Positions 53,151 to 64,000 of a stretch of DNA of 64,000 nucleotides are shown here, in pieces (position 1 is the first letter of the stretch; every line of letters begins with the position of its first letter). Under the pieces are notes generated by a model that was not told the DNA's origin, made no database searches, and saw only the letters and a program-made list of their open reading frames with translations. The DNA is from Cocos nucifera. Taxonomy: Eukaryota; Streptophyta; Magnoliopsida; Arecales; Arecaceae. A program made the position numbers and the translations under genes. The stretch spans positions 62,001-126,000 of the forward strand of contig QRFJ01002297.1 of NCBI GenBank assembly GCA_006176705.1, read 5' to 3'.

Positions 53151-56100
53151 AAAAAGGAAAACCAGCAAGAATGATGATACAGCTTTTGTAAGTAGTGGAG
53201 AAGATCTATTAGTTGTATTAGATGGATCCACAGAGTGTGATACTATGTGGATATTAGATTCAGCATACTCACACCACTATACTTCTCATAGGGAGTGGTT
53301 TTGCTACCTACCAGAAGATCGATGGAGGAAGCATTAGCCTTGGAGATAATCATCCATGTAGAGTAGCTCGAGTTGACTCAATTAGGGTGAGGATGTATAA
53401 TAAGATCATTCATACATTATCAAATATCAGACATATATTGGAATTGAAAAAGAATTTGATTTTTTTGGGCTACTTGGAGGAGTAGGGTTATGCTTTTAGT
53501 AGCTAGACTGGTAGTGGATGTCTAAAATAAGAAAACTTTAGTGGTGAAGAGAGGTAGAAGACTGAGCAACAATTTTTATAGAATGAAAGGTTCAATTGTG
53601 AATGATAGTATAGAGGTGCTTGCACCGGCATAGGAGGAGCAGTCTTATATCGAATGTGGCACTATCAGATGGGTCACATAAGTGATAGAGGGCTCATAGA
53701 ATTCAGCAGATGAGAGATGATCCCAGTCCTAAAAAAAGAGTGCATAGATTTATGTGAGCCATGCATTTTTGGCAAATAGCATAGGATGAAGTTTGCCAAC
53801 AGTACCAAGCATAGTGAAGGAGTGCTAGACTTAGTACCCTCGGACGTCTGGGGATCAGCTCCTGTATCTGCTAGAGGTAGGGCAAGGTATTTTATCACTT
53901 ACATTGGTGATTACTTAAGGAAGGTGTGGGTTTATCTGATTAGAAAAAAATTAGAGGTGTTTGCCCAGTTCAAAGCCTCGAAAGCTGAAGTTGAGAAAGA
54001 GTCAAGAAGATAGATGAAGTGTTTGAGGTCGGATAATGAAGGAGAGTATACAAGCCTGGAGTTTAGAAGGTACTGTGAGAAAAATGATATCAAATGCTAT
54101 TATACAGTGAAGATGACTTCCTAGCAGAATGGTATCATAGAGAGGATGAACCAGACACTGATCGAGAAGGCATGGAGTTTGAGGTTACAGACATCACTTC
54201 CAAAATCTTTTTGGAGTGATGCTTTAACTTTTTCTTATTTTTTTGTCAATAGGTCCCCTCGCTGCAAGCTGAATGGAGGCATTTCAGAGGAGGTCTGGAG
54301 TGGAAAGAAGGTAGAGCTTGGCCACCTAAAGATCTTTGATTGCCTGATCTATGCGCATGTGGAGGCAACTGAGAAGAGTAAGTTGGACCCTAAATCTTAA
54401 AAAGATGACATTCATAGGATATCCACAGGAAGTCAAGGGGTACCTACTATAAAATCCTAAAGCACAAAAGGTAATGATCAGCAGGAATGTTATTTTTGAT
54501 GAAAAGAGCATCTTAGAGAGGTCTAGGAGTATAAGAGGAACTGGAAAAATGAAAGTGAACAAGGATGGCCAGTCAGAAATTGATGGCATGCAGGTTACAT
54601 CCACTTATAGGAGTGTTTCTATTGAGATGGAGCTAGGTAGGAGAGTACTAACTCAGATTGAAAATTAGTATGGAGAGCCAGTTATTTAGTTAGATGTGCA
54701 GGCGTAGCCACAAACATTAGGTAGGAGCAATGTGCCAGTGAGAGTAGCTTTGCACAAGCCCCAGCATACTATTAGAAGATCGATCAGTTTTGTCATTAAT
54801 GAGGTTATCTTCTATGCACTCATCACTATTAATGAAGATCCAGAGAACTATGCAGAGACCATGGAGAGTGAAGATCATGAGTCATGGATGCAAGCCATAA
54901 TGGAGGAGATGGAATCATTGAAGAAAAATCATACATGGCAACTAGTGGATCTACTAGAAGGTGCTCAACCTGTTAGCTCAAAGTGGGTGTTCACAAAGAA
55001 GGAGGCACCTTTAGAATAAGGTAGAGTCAGATTCAAGAGAAGGCTAGTAGCAAAGAGATACTCACAAAGGGAAGGGATTGATTACATAGAAGTTTTCTCT
55101 CATGTGGTGCGTCATACATCTATTCGAGTTTTGCTATCACTGGTGGCACAACATAACATAGAATTGGAGCGAAAGGATGTGAATATGGCCTTCCTTCATG
55201 AGACTTTGGAGGAATGAATCTGCATGAAGGAGCTAGATGGTTTCATGGAGATTGGATAGGAGGAAAAGGTGTGTTTACTCAGGAGATCATTATATGGCCT
55301 GAAACAATCCCCTCATCAATGGTATCACAGATTTGATAGTTTTATTTTGAGTCAAAAATTTATCAGATGTGAACATAACTACTACATTTACATCAAGGAT
55401 GTGGATGAGGATGCCCTATACCTGCTACTGTATGTAGATGATATGCTCATAGCCAGCAGGAGTATGGAAGCTGTGAAAAGGCTGAAAAGGATGTTATCAG
55501 CTGAATTTGAGATGAAGAATCTAGGTCCAGCACTGAAAATTCTTGGAATGAAGATTTGCAGAGATAGATGCAAAGGACCGCTCCATTTGTCATAAAAAGA
55601 ATATGTCCAAAAAGTTCTGGAGGTTTGTGATGAAGAAGGCCAAACCTGTAGAGACACTATTGCCGAGCCATATATGTCTCTCCAAGTATCAAAACCTCCA
55701 GTCAAAAGAGGAGAGAAAGTACATGGATAGAGTTTCTTAAGCAAATATTGTAGGCAGTGTGATGTACACAATGGTGTGCTATAGACCAGATATAGCATAT
55801 ACAGTGAGCTCTGTTAGCAGATATATGGCTAATCCCGAAAAAAAGCATTGAAAAGTATTAAAGTGGATACTAAGATATCTAAATGGAGCAAGAGACTATG
55901 GTTTGGTATTTGGTGGGTAGTCAGGAGGATTTGAAGAATAATCTATAAAGATATGTGAAGGTTTAGATTCTCTGGAAGGATTTGTAGATGCAAATTTTGC
56001 AGATGATCTTGATAGAAGGAGGTCTACTACTGGATACCTCTTCTGCATGTTTGGTGGACCAGTGTCTTGGAGATCAACCCTTCAACCAATCATGGTCTTG

Positions 56101-56440
56101 TCTACCATAGAGGTTGAGTACGTTGAAATAACTGAGGCTACAAAGAAAGCTTTTTGGCTTAGGAGGCTGATTGTTAAGATGGGGTTGAAGTAGAGCAAGG
56201 TTATACTGTAGAGTGATCGTTAGAGTGCTCTACTACTTGTATAGAACCCAGTCTATTATGCACGCACAAAGCATATAAATGTGTGGTGCCACAAAATTGA
56301 GAGTTGGTGGAGGAAGGTGAAGTTGAACTGATGAAGGTCATACAAAGGAGAATCGATCTAGTGTGCTCACGAAGGTACTTCCTAGAAATAGCTTTTAGAT
56401 GTGTGTGGCATGGATGGATTTGCGAGGAAGAGATGAGTTC
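53151..56440 (+). pseudogene. Copia pol (element I): protease, integrase, RT, RNase H
   Basis: Protease: MWILDSAYSHHYT near 53250, with Asp kept. Pre-integrase: LWHYQMGHISDRGL-like text near 53650. Integrase: KFANSTKHSEGVLDLVPSDV, FITYIGDYLRKVWVYLI, LRSDNEGEYT, NGIIERMNQTLIEKA, SFWSDALTFSYFFVNRSP. RT: SWMQAIMEEMESLKKNHTW, SSKWVFTKKE, RRSLYGLKQSPHQWYHRFDS and the intact YVDD at 55431-55442. RNase H: FVDANFADDLDRRRSTTGYL, STIEVEYVEITEATKKAFWL. Open pieces 53786-54013, 54146-54400, 54732-55019 and 55269-55595 are in register apart from stops and a few shifts. The most complete pol in the window. Confidence 0.9.
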
Positions 56441-56482
56441 ACAAGAACTTAGAAGCACCAAAGTGGTGAATGTGAAATCAGA

Positions 56483-57094
56483 TATGGCACTCCCAAGTCT
56501 TTGGAATATGAGAAAATAGGTCATGGAAAGATGAGAGAAAGTCAGAAGAGAAATCAGCCTGGATAAGCAAGCTGCATAAACTTAGCTGGCTCATCCTTAG
56601 ACTAGGTTGGCTAAGTTGGAAGTTAGGTCGACTCAATCCAGGACTAGGGCAGCTATATCTCAGAGAAAAATCTAGATAGAAAGCAGTATTTTCAGGACTG
56701 CTGGCATAGTATACAACTAGGTCGGCTTAGTCTCAGACTGAGCCGACCTAGTTGCAGGTTAGGTAGCTCAGTCTGAAACTGGGCTGGCTTAGTATCGCAG
56801 GATTAGTTTTGTATATATGGGATGTTTGGATTTGGAGGGTTTTTTTATGAGCATAGGGTTTGACCCTTTTGTAAAGTATTTATACTGAAAATAGGTTAAG
56901 GATTGTAAGGATGCTGAATACAAGAAAATAAAAGCTCTTTTCTCCCAAAAAACTCTTGTGCTTTCTTTCTTTCTTTCTTTTCACTCTTAAATCCATTGGC
57001 TTTGCTTCCACATTGATTCTAAAAATTTGTTCCTTGTTGCTTGGCTAATCATCAATTGCCATGCTGGTCCGAGAGAGGGTCGAATTACCCAACA
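56483..57094 (+). repeat. 3' LTR of element I
   Basis: From TATGGCACTCCC to ..TTACCCAACA, matching 51568-52152. A CTTT repeat at 56961-56980 is expanded relative to the 5' copy. Confidence 0.85.
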
Positions 57095-57750
57095 CAAGAA
57101 TCGCTCATTATTTTCAAATTTTCTATTAACTTGAAGTTTTTGCAATGAATTGCAAATATTAACTGGACTTCTAGTATCCAATACCTAAGTAGTCATATCC
57201 CAAATAGAAAAATTATAAAGTGTTATCATATAACATCCTTAATCAGCAACTCCTTACTTTTTTCTCTTATTCAGCCTATTGGGATTATGGGAAGTAAGGT
57301 GCTAAGGAAAGTTTCTCTTCCAGTGCCCCTATTTTTTATGATAAGTACTCTGGTTGATCTAGGTTATTCTTGAACTTTTTGTTTAGACTCGACATAGAAA
57401 CCCCAGCACGAACCTCTTCATGTTGCTGAACAATGTTCAACTTCCGATACTTGTTATCAAAGTTGGATCCCGTAAGTATATCACTATCTTACAGTGAATG
57501 GAGCAACTAGGTTTTAGCCTTAACTGCACGAAAGGAGAACCAAAAGCCTAATTAGTGAATGATTTATCAAACCTAATGATTTGAACTTTAATCGAAAGGT
57601 TCTTCCACTATTTTATTCAAATTGGTAGCCTATACCTCCAATTTGAGAAATTATCTTAATTTCTTAGTGGGTACTAGAATCCACACAAACTGCATATGGG
57701 CCTGAGGAAAGCTCTAGCTAACGCATGTGCATCTATGGATAGGTTCTTAA
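57095..57750 (-). pseudogene. Copia gag tail and protease start (element H)
   Basis: On the minus strand a Lys-rich spacer (VSMSSLNKKFKNN) is followed by GHWKRNFP, the end of a zinc knuckle with its last Cys lost, then the protease motif VLDTRSPVNICNSLQKL, where the usual D-T-G has become D-T-R, and KFENNERFL at the border of element I. The N-terminal gag domain expected further upstream cannot be recognised, so it was deleted or has decayed. Confidence 0.7.
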
Positions 57751-59447
57751 CCAATGGTTTCTCCAAATAATTTCTAGTATTAGGTTTTGCTCCAGATATC
57801 TTTCCAGTAGGCTAGGGTCTCCACTGAAAGTTTTGATTAGATCCAATCATTAATATGATTGAGTTTGTTGTATCAAACGAATGATGACCAGGCTTGAGAA
57901 AAGCTCTGGCTATCCTAATCGTCGTTCAGAGAGTGACCTAATCATCATATGATGAATGATAATTCTAATATCTTGATGAACATCGGGCGTAAGGTGCCTC
58001 CAATGTCCACACAAACTATTGGATCGATTATCTTCTACCTTAATGGGAGGCTATGATCTAGTTATCACCGTAACTATTTTATTTTAGAGATCTAATAATT
58101 TTAAAAAATTTTGTTAATTTGATTTAGAGAAGAGAGTTAGATAAATCAGCTAATCTTGATTCTTCCACTGACTTCACCAAGTCAAATTAAGGAAGACCAT
58201 TGATAGGCTAGTCTAGGAGCACCTAAATCAGTCACACTGATTTACCTAGCTGATATAGGTCAGCTCGAATTATCCAGTGATCTGATTAAAATATAATTTT
58301 ATCAAGAAGACTAGGTAAGTGAGATCGATGGGAGGATCTGCCAAAGCTTGTCTTAGACACAATCAGAAATAGCCAGGTAAGTAGGCTGCCAATTAAAGAC
58401 CACCAGTCTGGATTGCCAGACTTACCTTAGATACCAACTGATTAGTTAGTTTTGATTAGATTAACCTAACAGTTCATGCTAGATCGTGTAGCCAAGAATC
58501 AAGTCCATCTTGATTCTCGTTAAAGACATGGACTTGACCAACTATAACTATTATAATTGATTTAGAGAATCCTTGACCTAATCTATAACAACTATTGATT
58601 ATATTTACTCAATTCTCTAATTAAGTCCATTCTTTAATCTAACCTTAGATTTAATCTAATTAATGGACCTAATTCATACTAAACCATTAATCCAAATGTT
58701 ATGATTTATGTCTTAGGATCTTCAATTCACAATCCTAGATCCTAATCAAAACAACTCTTAATTCTTAATTAAGTTTTGGACTGAGGGTTGGGGTTTGGCA
58801 TTTTGAAAATGATTTTTATGTTTGTAAAATAATTTTACAATATGGTTCCATCAACCAGTTGCATGTTTGATTCATAATCAATATGCAAATAATAAAAACA
58901 TGAATCTACTTTAGATCTAATCTAAACATATTCATGTAATTCAAGATTGAAATAATTTTAATGCTAATCTATCATAAATCATCTTAGATCAAATCTAACA
59001 TATTTATGATGATTAAAATTAGGTCAAAATATTTTCCATCAAATCATAAAATCTGTTAGATCTAATCTAAAATTTTATGATTAGAGTTTTAGATCAGCAC
59101 ATACTAGGACAACCTTTTCACTATAATGGGTAAACCATATAGTAGGACAACTTATATGATCAGTCCATGCAATCTCAAATATATATTTTTAGATTTAAAT
59201 ACTTTTAAATCTAATAAATCATAAATTAATCTAGATCATATCTAATAAATTTATAATTTACATTTGATCTGCTTGAACTAGGATAATCTTTTCACTATAA
59301 GGGATAAACTTTACAGTAGGATAACCTTATAAATCAATTCATGCAATCTATTTTTTTAATTTTATATTTAAATAATAAATAATAATTTAGATCTAATCTA
59401 AATTATTAATCTAAACATACATAAAAATCATGTAATAAAGAACCTAT
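57751..59447 (-). other. Untranslated leader of element H
   Basis: About 1.7 kb with no ORF. It is colinear with the interior of element A (1751-3324), and weakly with the leaders of D and G read on the other strand. A donor-like AAGGTAAGT lies at 58420-58428 on the minus strand. No acceptor could be assigned because the gag start is missing. Confidence 0.6.
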
Positions 59448-59460
59448 GCTCTGATACCAA
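59448..59460 (-). other. Primer-binding site of element H
   Basis: GCTCTGATACCAA on the + strand is TTGGTATCAGAGC on the minus strand, exact for initiator-Met tRNA. Confidence 0.9.
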
Positions 59461-59461
59461 T

Positions 59462-61933
59462 TAAAGGAAATAAATCTGGAGTTTCATGATCAGATTTTGA
59501 AACTTTTTTAAAAATATGCAGCCGAAGAGATGAAATAATCATATTAATTCATAAATGACACATGAAAAAGCCCTAAATCTAGGATCTTATCACATAATTT
59601 AAGCATGCTATTAAATTTAAAATTAAAAATAAGAAAAGATAATGTTGATCAAATCAACATCAAAGCAATATTATATTAGATCTAATCTAGCATCAAAAGG
59701 GAGATCTCATCAGCCTTACCTTAGCAAGTTAGATTCTTCAACTCATTGATCCGAGACTAAGGTCATCGTTCTAAGTTGCACACATATCCGGCCTTTATAG
59801 GATGTCCACACAAGGCCCCAATCTAAGATCTGAAGTCCGACGATAGAAAATCAGCACAGCATGCTAGTACTGTGCTGATCCTTCTTTAATAGCTGATCTA
59901 GAACCTCCTTCTTCAATCCTTGGACCCTCCAATATTTAGAAGAAGAATAAAGAGATTTGTGAAAGGATTCACTTCTCAAAATCTTACAAAAGGAGGAGGA
60001 AGGGATCAAGAAAAAACCCTGGAGAAGAATCCTTTCTTCTTCCTTCTTTTTCTCTCACCAGGACACAAGAGTTTGTGTTTCAATGAAACACCATGCCTAG
60101 ATCTTTTTTGCACCCAAGCTTCCCACATCCCAAACCTCTCTCTTAGATCTAAAACTTGTAGAAAACTCATGCCCTAACTCCCTTTAAATAGAGAGTTATG
60201 ATAAAGTCCTTATCTAGGTCAAATACCTAGAAAGGCAGGTCCAAATTGAGCAATGATTGGGGTGCCTAACTCTTGAGTGTCCCCTCGTTATTTTTTTTGT
60301 GGACTCTAGAAAATATGTGAAAATAATTCTTCTATTTCCTACAAAAAAATTAGAGGAAAATCAGATGGTTTGGTGCCTTAAAGAAATAAGAAAAGATGAT
60401 GTGTGAAACTCTATTTAATAAAGACCTAGGTCAAATCAACTTATTTATTTTGATCTATTCCAAAACTAATTTTCTTATAAAATGCTGGAAGACATAAAAA
60501 TGGCATGGTGGATACTCTCTAGAAATGAAATTTTTAATGGAATTTTTAAGAAAATTGGTGTGGTGGGGCATGGAAAGCAACGTGGCGCAAGATGGAGAAA
60601 TTCTAGTCACACTAGGACATCTAGTTTTGACTTAATCCAACTTATTATTTGAACCCAATTAAATCAAAACTAATGCAACCCAATTAGAGGTAATCTTAGT
60701 CCAACTAAGAGTCTAATTAAATTATATTAAATTAAATTTAAATCTAATTTAATTTTTAATTGAATTAGAAATTGGGTGCATACAAGTCCTAATTGAATAG
60801 GGACTTATTCTCCTATGCAATTGGCTTATCCAATAAACCAATTGGACTTGATCCAATCAAGCCCAAACTAAATCTAATTAAATTATATTTAATTAAACTT
60901 AATTTTAGCCCTCTATTTTAATCAAATTAAGTCAATTAGAAATCCAATCAATTCTCCTACAATACTTGCCTCCTACAATACTTGCACTAAGTCAAACATT
61001 AATCATATTGATTGTTTGATCTTAGAATGATTCTAAATCATTGATCAACCATCCGATCAGATCAAGACCTCTTATATATGTGACCTCATAGGTTCGAACC
61101 TAAGTCAATAGTATGGAAATAAATTTTTATGCTAATTAAAATGACCATCTAGCAATGATAGATCGAATGTATAAAGCAACACTCTTAGAACTTATATGAA
61201 TATAGTTTCCATATAATTCATCTCCTTGACTTTAATGCTCATAGGACAACTTAGAGTTTAACTATCAATCTTAATTAGGTCATCCATATTATATTTCAAA
61301 ATACCAAATCCACATCATGGATTATCCTAACCAAGATTTTGCTAAATTGAGATGCAGTGATGCATTTTCTCAAAACCCATGGAGTGGTCAATCGCATCTT
61401 GATCATACACCAAATTTACAAGTACTTAACTGTGCCTAAAAACTTTCCATCATTGAATTAGAAATTTAGGTAGTCTAGCACCAAAACACTATAGCTGCTT
61501 GCAAGCCACTATGGTGATATCAAGTCTAAGGGATACTTATATCCATATCCCATCAGAGCAATTCTTAACAGTAGAATGCTTTGAAGTTGGTCACGTTCAG
61601 TGATGATATAGCCTTACATCTTACCTATATGCCCCACACTCCTTGGTTTAGAGGACAACCAACCTATATGGCATACTCGATAAATATTGTTATCCTAATT
61701 AACAACATATCATTTGACCATAAATAATTTAAGAACTAATCAATAAATCTTCTCTTTATTGAAACTAAATAGTCCTAAAGACTTCATCATAATAAATAAA
61801 GTTCATTAGAAGATGTAGATTTTGTGATAAAAAAGCTAGAATATTATTTTATTCAATAATCAATCATTTACAAATATGAAATAGCACTACCATTAATAGA
61901 CTGATGATTGGCTTTAGGACACTATTTTCAACA
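59462..61933 (-). repeat. 5' LTR of element H
   Basis: A 2472-bp LTR running from TAAAGGAAAT next to the primer-binding site to ..TTTTCAACA. Aligns with 46109-48600 from end to end. Confidence 0.9.
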
Positions 61934-61956
61934 ATTTTGACCTTCAATCTCCAGCA

Positions 61957-64000
61957 TGAAATAAGCTAAAGTAGGGTTTCTAGCATGTATTTTGAATTTC
62001 TTTTCAAAATTCTAATAGCAAAAGCTATAGATTAATCCAATTAATTTATTAAATATACAAATAACCCTAGATGTAAGATCTAATGATATGATTAAAGCAT
62101 GTATGTAAATCTAAAAATTAAATAAAATACAAAACTATGATATTGATCATATCAACATCAAACATGAAAAACTAGATCTGATTTAGTCTGCAATTAAGAT
62201 CAAATCTTATTATCTTTTTTATGGATTTGGATGTCCACTTTCTGATCTGAGACTGAGGATGTCACTTCAAGCCAAACATGCATCCGACCTCTATGAGAAG
62301 TCTACATGAAGCTCCAATCATGATCTAAAATCCAGCAATTTGAAAATCAGCATAGTATGCTGGCACTGCACTGATCCTTCATGGATGATTAATGTCAAAT
62401 CTACTTCATCAATTGACTTAAACTCTTTAAGGACCAAAGAAGGAGAATGGAGGATCTAGAAGAAGCCTTCTTCTCATGTTGTTCTCTTAAAAACTGATGA
62501 AAAATAATTTGAAACAAAAACCCTAGAGAAGCCCTTCTTTTCTAAGCCCTTTTCTGTCACCTAGGTACAATAATTTGTGCCTTTACAAAATCTAACGCCC
62601 TCAACCCTGATATGCCCAAGGTCTCCATGCCCAAGCCCTCTCTCTCAATTCTAAAATCTCTCAAAATTTTATAGGTTAACTCCCTTTAAATAGAGATTTA
62701 GAGAAGAGTCCCTATCTAGGTTAAATATCTAGATAGAGAGTCCAAATAGGACAAGGATTAGGGTGCTCAACTCTTGGGTGCCTCCTCAAACTCTTTTAGT
62801 GTAGATTCCAAATATTTGGTGTATAATTAAATCATCTTTCTTTCAAGAAAACTTTAGAAAAAATTAGATTAATTGGCACCATAATGGATAACGGTTTTGA
62901 GTTTGTTGAAACTTTATCAACTAGAGTCTAGATCATCACTACTTCTTAGATTTGATCAAATTCAAAACCACAAACCATTTAAGAGAGATATGGGGCTAAG
63001 GATATGCATGGATCCTTTCTAGAAATTAGATTTTCCATGAGAAAATCCATGGGAAGGGCATGGAGAAAGGGAAGATGGTGCATGGAAGGAGTCCTAGTCT
63101 AACCAGGACTTCTTACTTTGATAACTCAAATCAAATCTTTAGCCTAATTAAAATAAATCTTGATGCAACCAAATTAATGGAGTTTCTAATCCAATTAAAA
63201 ATCTAATTAGATTATATTAAATTTAATTTAATTTTAATTTAATCTTCTAATTAAATTAAAACTTATGTGTACTCATATCTTAGTCCAATTGGAAATTATT
63301 CTTCCTTACAATTGGTTTATTCAATAAACCAATTGGAATTGATCCAATTAAGCCCAAACCAAATCTAATTGAATCACATTTAATTAGACTTGATCTCAAC
63401 CTAATTATTTAGTTAAATTGAGCTAATTAGTAATTTAATTATTAATCAATCCTCCTACAATACTTACACTAGGTCAAACATCAATCATATTGATTGTTCG
63501 ACTCTAAAATAATTCTTAATTATTGATCAACCATCCAATCAAATTGAGACCTCTAATGCATGTGATCCTATAGGTTTGAACCAAAGCTGGTAACAAAGGA
63601 ATAAATTTTTATACCAATCGAAGTGACCATCTAGTAATGGTACCCGTTGGTCGGATAGGTCGAATATATAAAGCAACACTCTTAAAACCCATATGGATAT
63701 AGTTTTTATATAATTCATCCTTTTGACCATAAATGCTCATAGGATGACTCAGGATTTAACTGTCAATCCTAAATAAGTTATCCACATTATATTTTAAAAT
63801 ATCAAAACTATCTCATGAATTATCTTGTCTAAGTTTTTGCTAAATTAAAATATAGTGATGCATTATCTTCAAACTCTTGGAGTGGTCAACCACATCTTGA
63901 TCACTCATCGACTTTACAAGTACTTAACTATGCCCAAAAAATTTTAATCACTAAATTAAAAATTTAGATAGTCTGACACTAAAATATAGTGACTTGCTTG
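61957..64000 (-). repeat. Element J: LTR of the A family, running off the right edge
   Basis: Starts TGAAATAAGC at 61957, 23 bases after the end of H, and aligns with the 5' LTR of A (3340-5146) and, beyond the point where that one is cut, with the left LTR of A (1-1750). There is no primer-binding site on its left, so it is the outer end of a 3' LTR of a minus-strand element, or a solo LTR. The rest lies outside the window. The ORF at 63539-63730 is not called. Confidence 0.8.

Larger units (their letters stand above)
51568..57094 (+). mobile_element. Element I: Tork-like Ty1/copia with 0.6-kb LTRs, inside element H
   Basis: LTRs 51568-52152 and 56483-57094, primer-binding site, gag, and pol in standard order. 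The LTR ends are TG/TA..CA or ATA. The bordering five bases are TTAGA and CAAGA, at best a decayed duplication. The flanks join in H's protease: ..KFENNERFL on the right side to SIPVLAM on the left. Gag and pol text (DFEKFDGK, SLPGSYDGL, DVWGSAPV) resembles the Tork/TAR-type copia lineage. The pol still has some 15 stops. Confidence 0.9.
46109..61933 (-). mobile_element. Element H: Ty1/copia with 2.5-kb LTRs, split by element I
   Basis: LTRs 46109-48600 (3') and 59462-61933 (5'), primer-binding site at 59448-59460, polypurine tract at 48601-48614, all on the minus strand. Own interior is 48601-51567 and 57095-59461. Leader, gag tail, protease, integrase, RT and RNase H can be traced; the main gag domain cannot. 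Interrupted in the protease by element I, on both sides of which the translation joins up. LTR and leader resemble those of A and J, a related subfamily. Confidence 0.9.

Noticed and set aside
51563..57099. Target-site duplication for element I
   Set aside because: TTAGA and CAAGA share only three of five positions, too weak to claim.
1..64000. Host protein-coding gene, tRNA or rRNA
   Set aside because: Every extended protein similarity I can recognise belongs to a retrotransposon. The tRNA-like strings are primer-binding sites of 11-14 bases, not tRNA genes.
1..64000. Endogenous pararetrovirus
   Set aside because: The RT-bearing segments have integrase, LTRs and polypurine tracts in retrotransposon order; no movement protein or coat protein of caulimovirus type was recognised.

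Overview
This is plant nuclear DNA, almost certainly intergenic heterochromatin of a monocot. The window is a dense nest of decayed LTR retrotransposons. I found no host gene, tRNA, rRNA, CRISPR array or bacterial-type operon. The evidence is plant-type Ty1/copia and Ty3/gypsy polyproteins, primer-binding sites matching initiator-Met tRNA, long TG..CA LTRs, AT-rich sequence, and pervasive in-frame stops of the kind left by cytosine deamination. The copia gag and the gypsy antisense ORF resemble palm (oil palm, date palm, coconut) repeats as I remember them, so a palm is my best guess. That is inference, not a search result.

Layout, using letters A to J. A (1-5146, minus) is a copia-type element with two LTRs but only a non-coding interior; its right-hand LTR is truncated. 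B (5147-14546, plus) is a 5'-truncated Ty3/gypsy element of Tat type. It has protease, RT, RNase H, a second RNase H and integrase remnants, then a 116-bp tandem array, then an antisense transcription unit, then a 3' LTR. C (minus, from 14547) is a second Tat-type gypsy that served as a landing pad. Its pol is split into 15963-18022, 28500-28986 and 45536-45853 by two copia insertions, and its reading picks up again across each gap.

D (18023-28499, plus) is a copia element with two 2.6-kb LTRs and a near-perfect 5-bp target-site duplication. E (28987-45535, plus) is a SIRE/Maximus-like copia element with 1.5-kb LTRs and an extra ORF between pol and the 3' LTR. E was itself invaded by F (33834-40415, minus, a shrunken gypsy derivative), and F by G (35220-40114, plus, a truncated copia of the same family as D). 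H (46109-61933, minus) is a copia with 2.5-kb LTRs, interrupted in its protease region by I (51568-57094, plus, a Tork-like copia with 0.6-kb LTRs). J (61957-64000 and beyond, minus) is another LTR of A's family, running off the window.

The relative order follows from the nesting: C before D and E; E before F before G; H before I. Every pol here is a pseudogene, and several have lost catalytic residues.

The points most worth a second look are: (1) the antisense gene of the Tat elements, with TATA-like box, intron-like signals and an AATAAA signal kept at the same place in two independent copies; (2) a predicted leader intron placing its acceptor directly before the gag ATG in D and G, with the donor also visible in A and H; (3) a 16-bp quasi-palindrome iterated about ten times per LTR in two unrelated copia lineages (E and I); (4) the extra ORF of E; and (5) the exact 116-bp phasing of the array in B.
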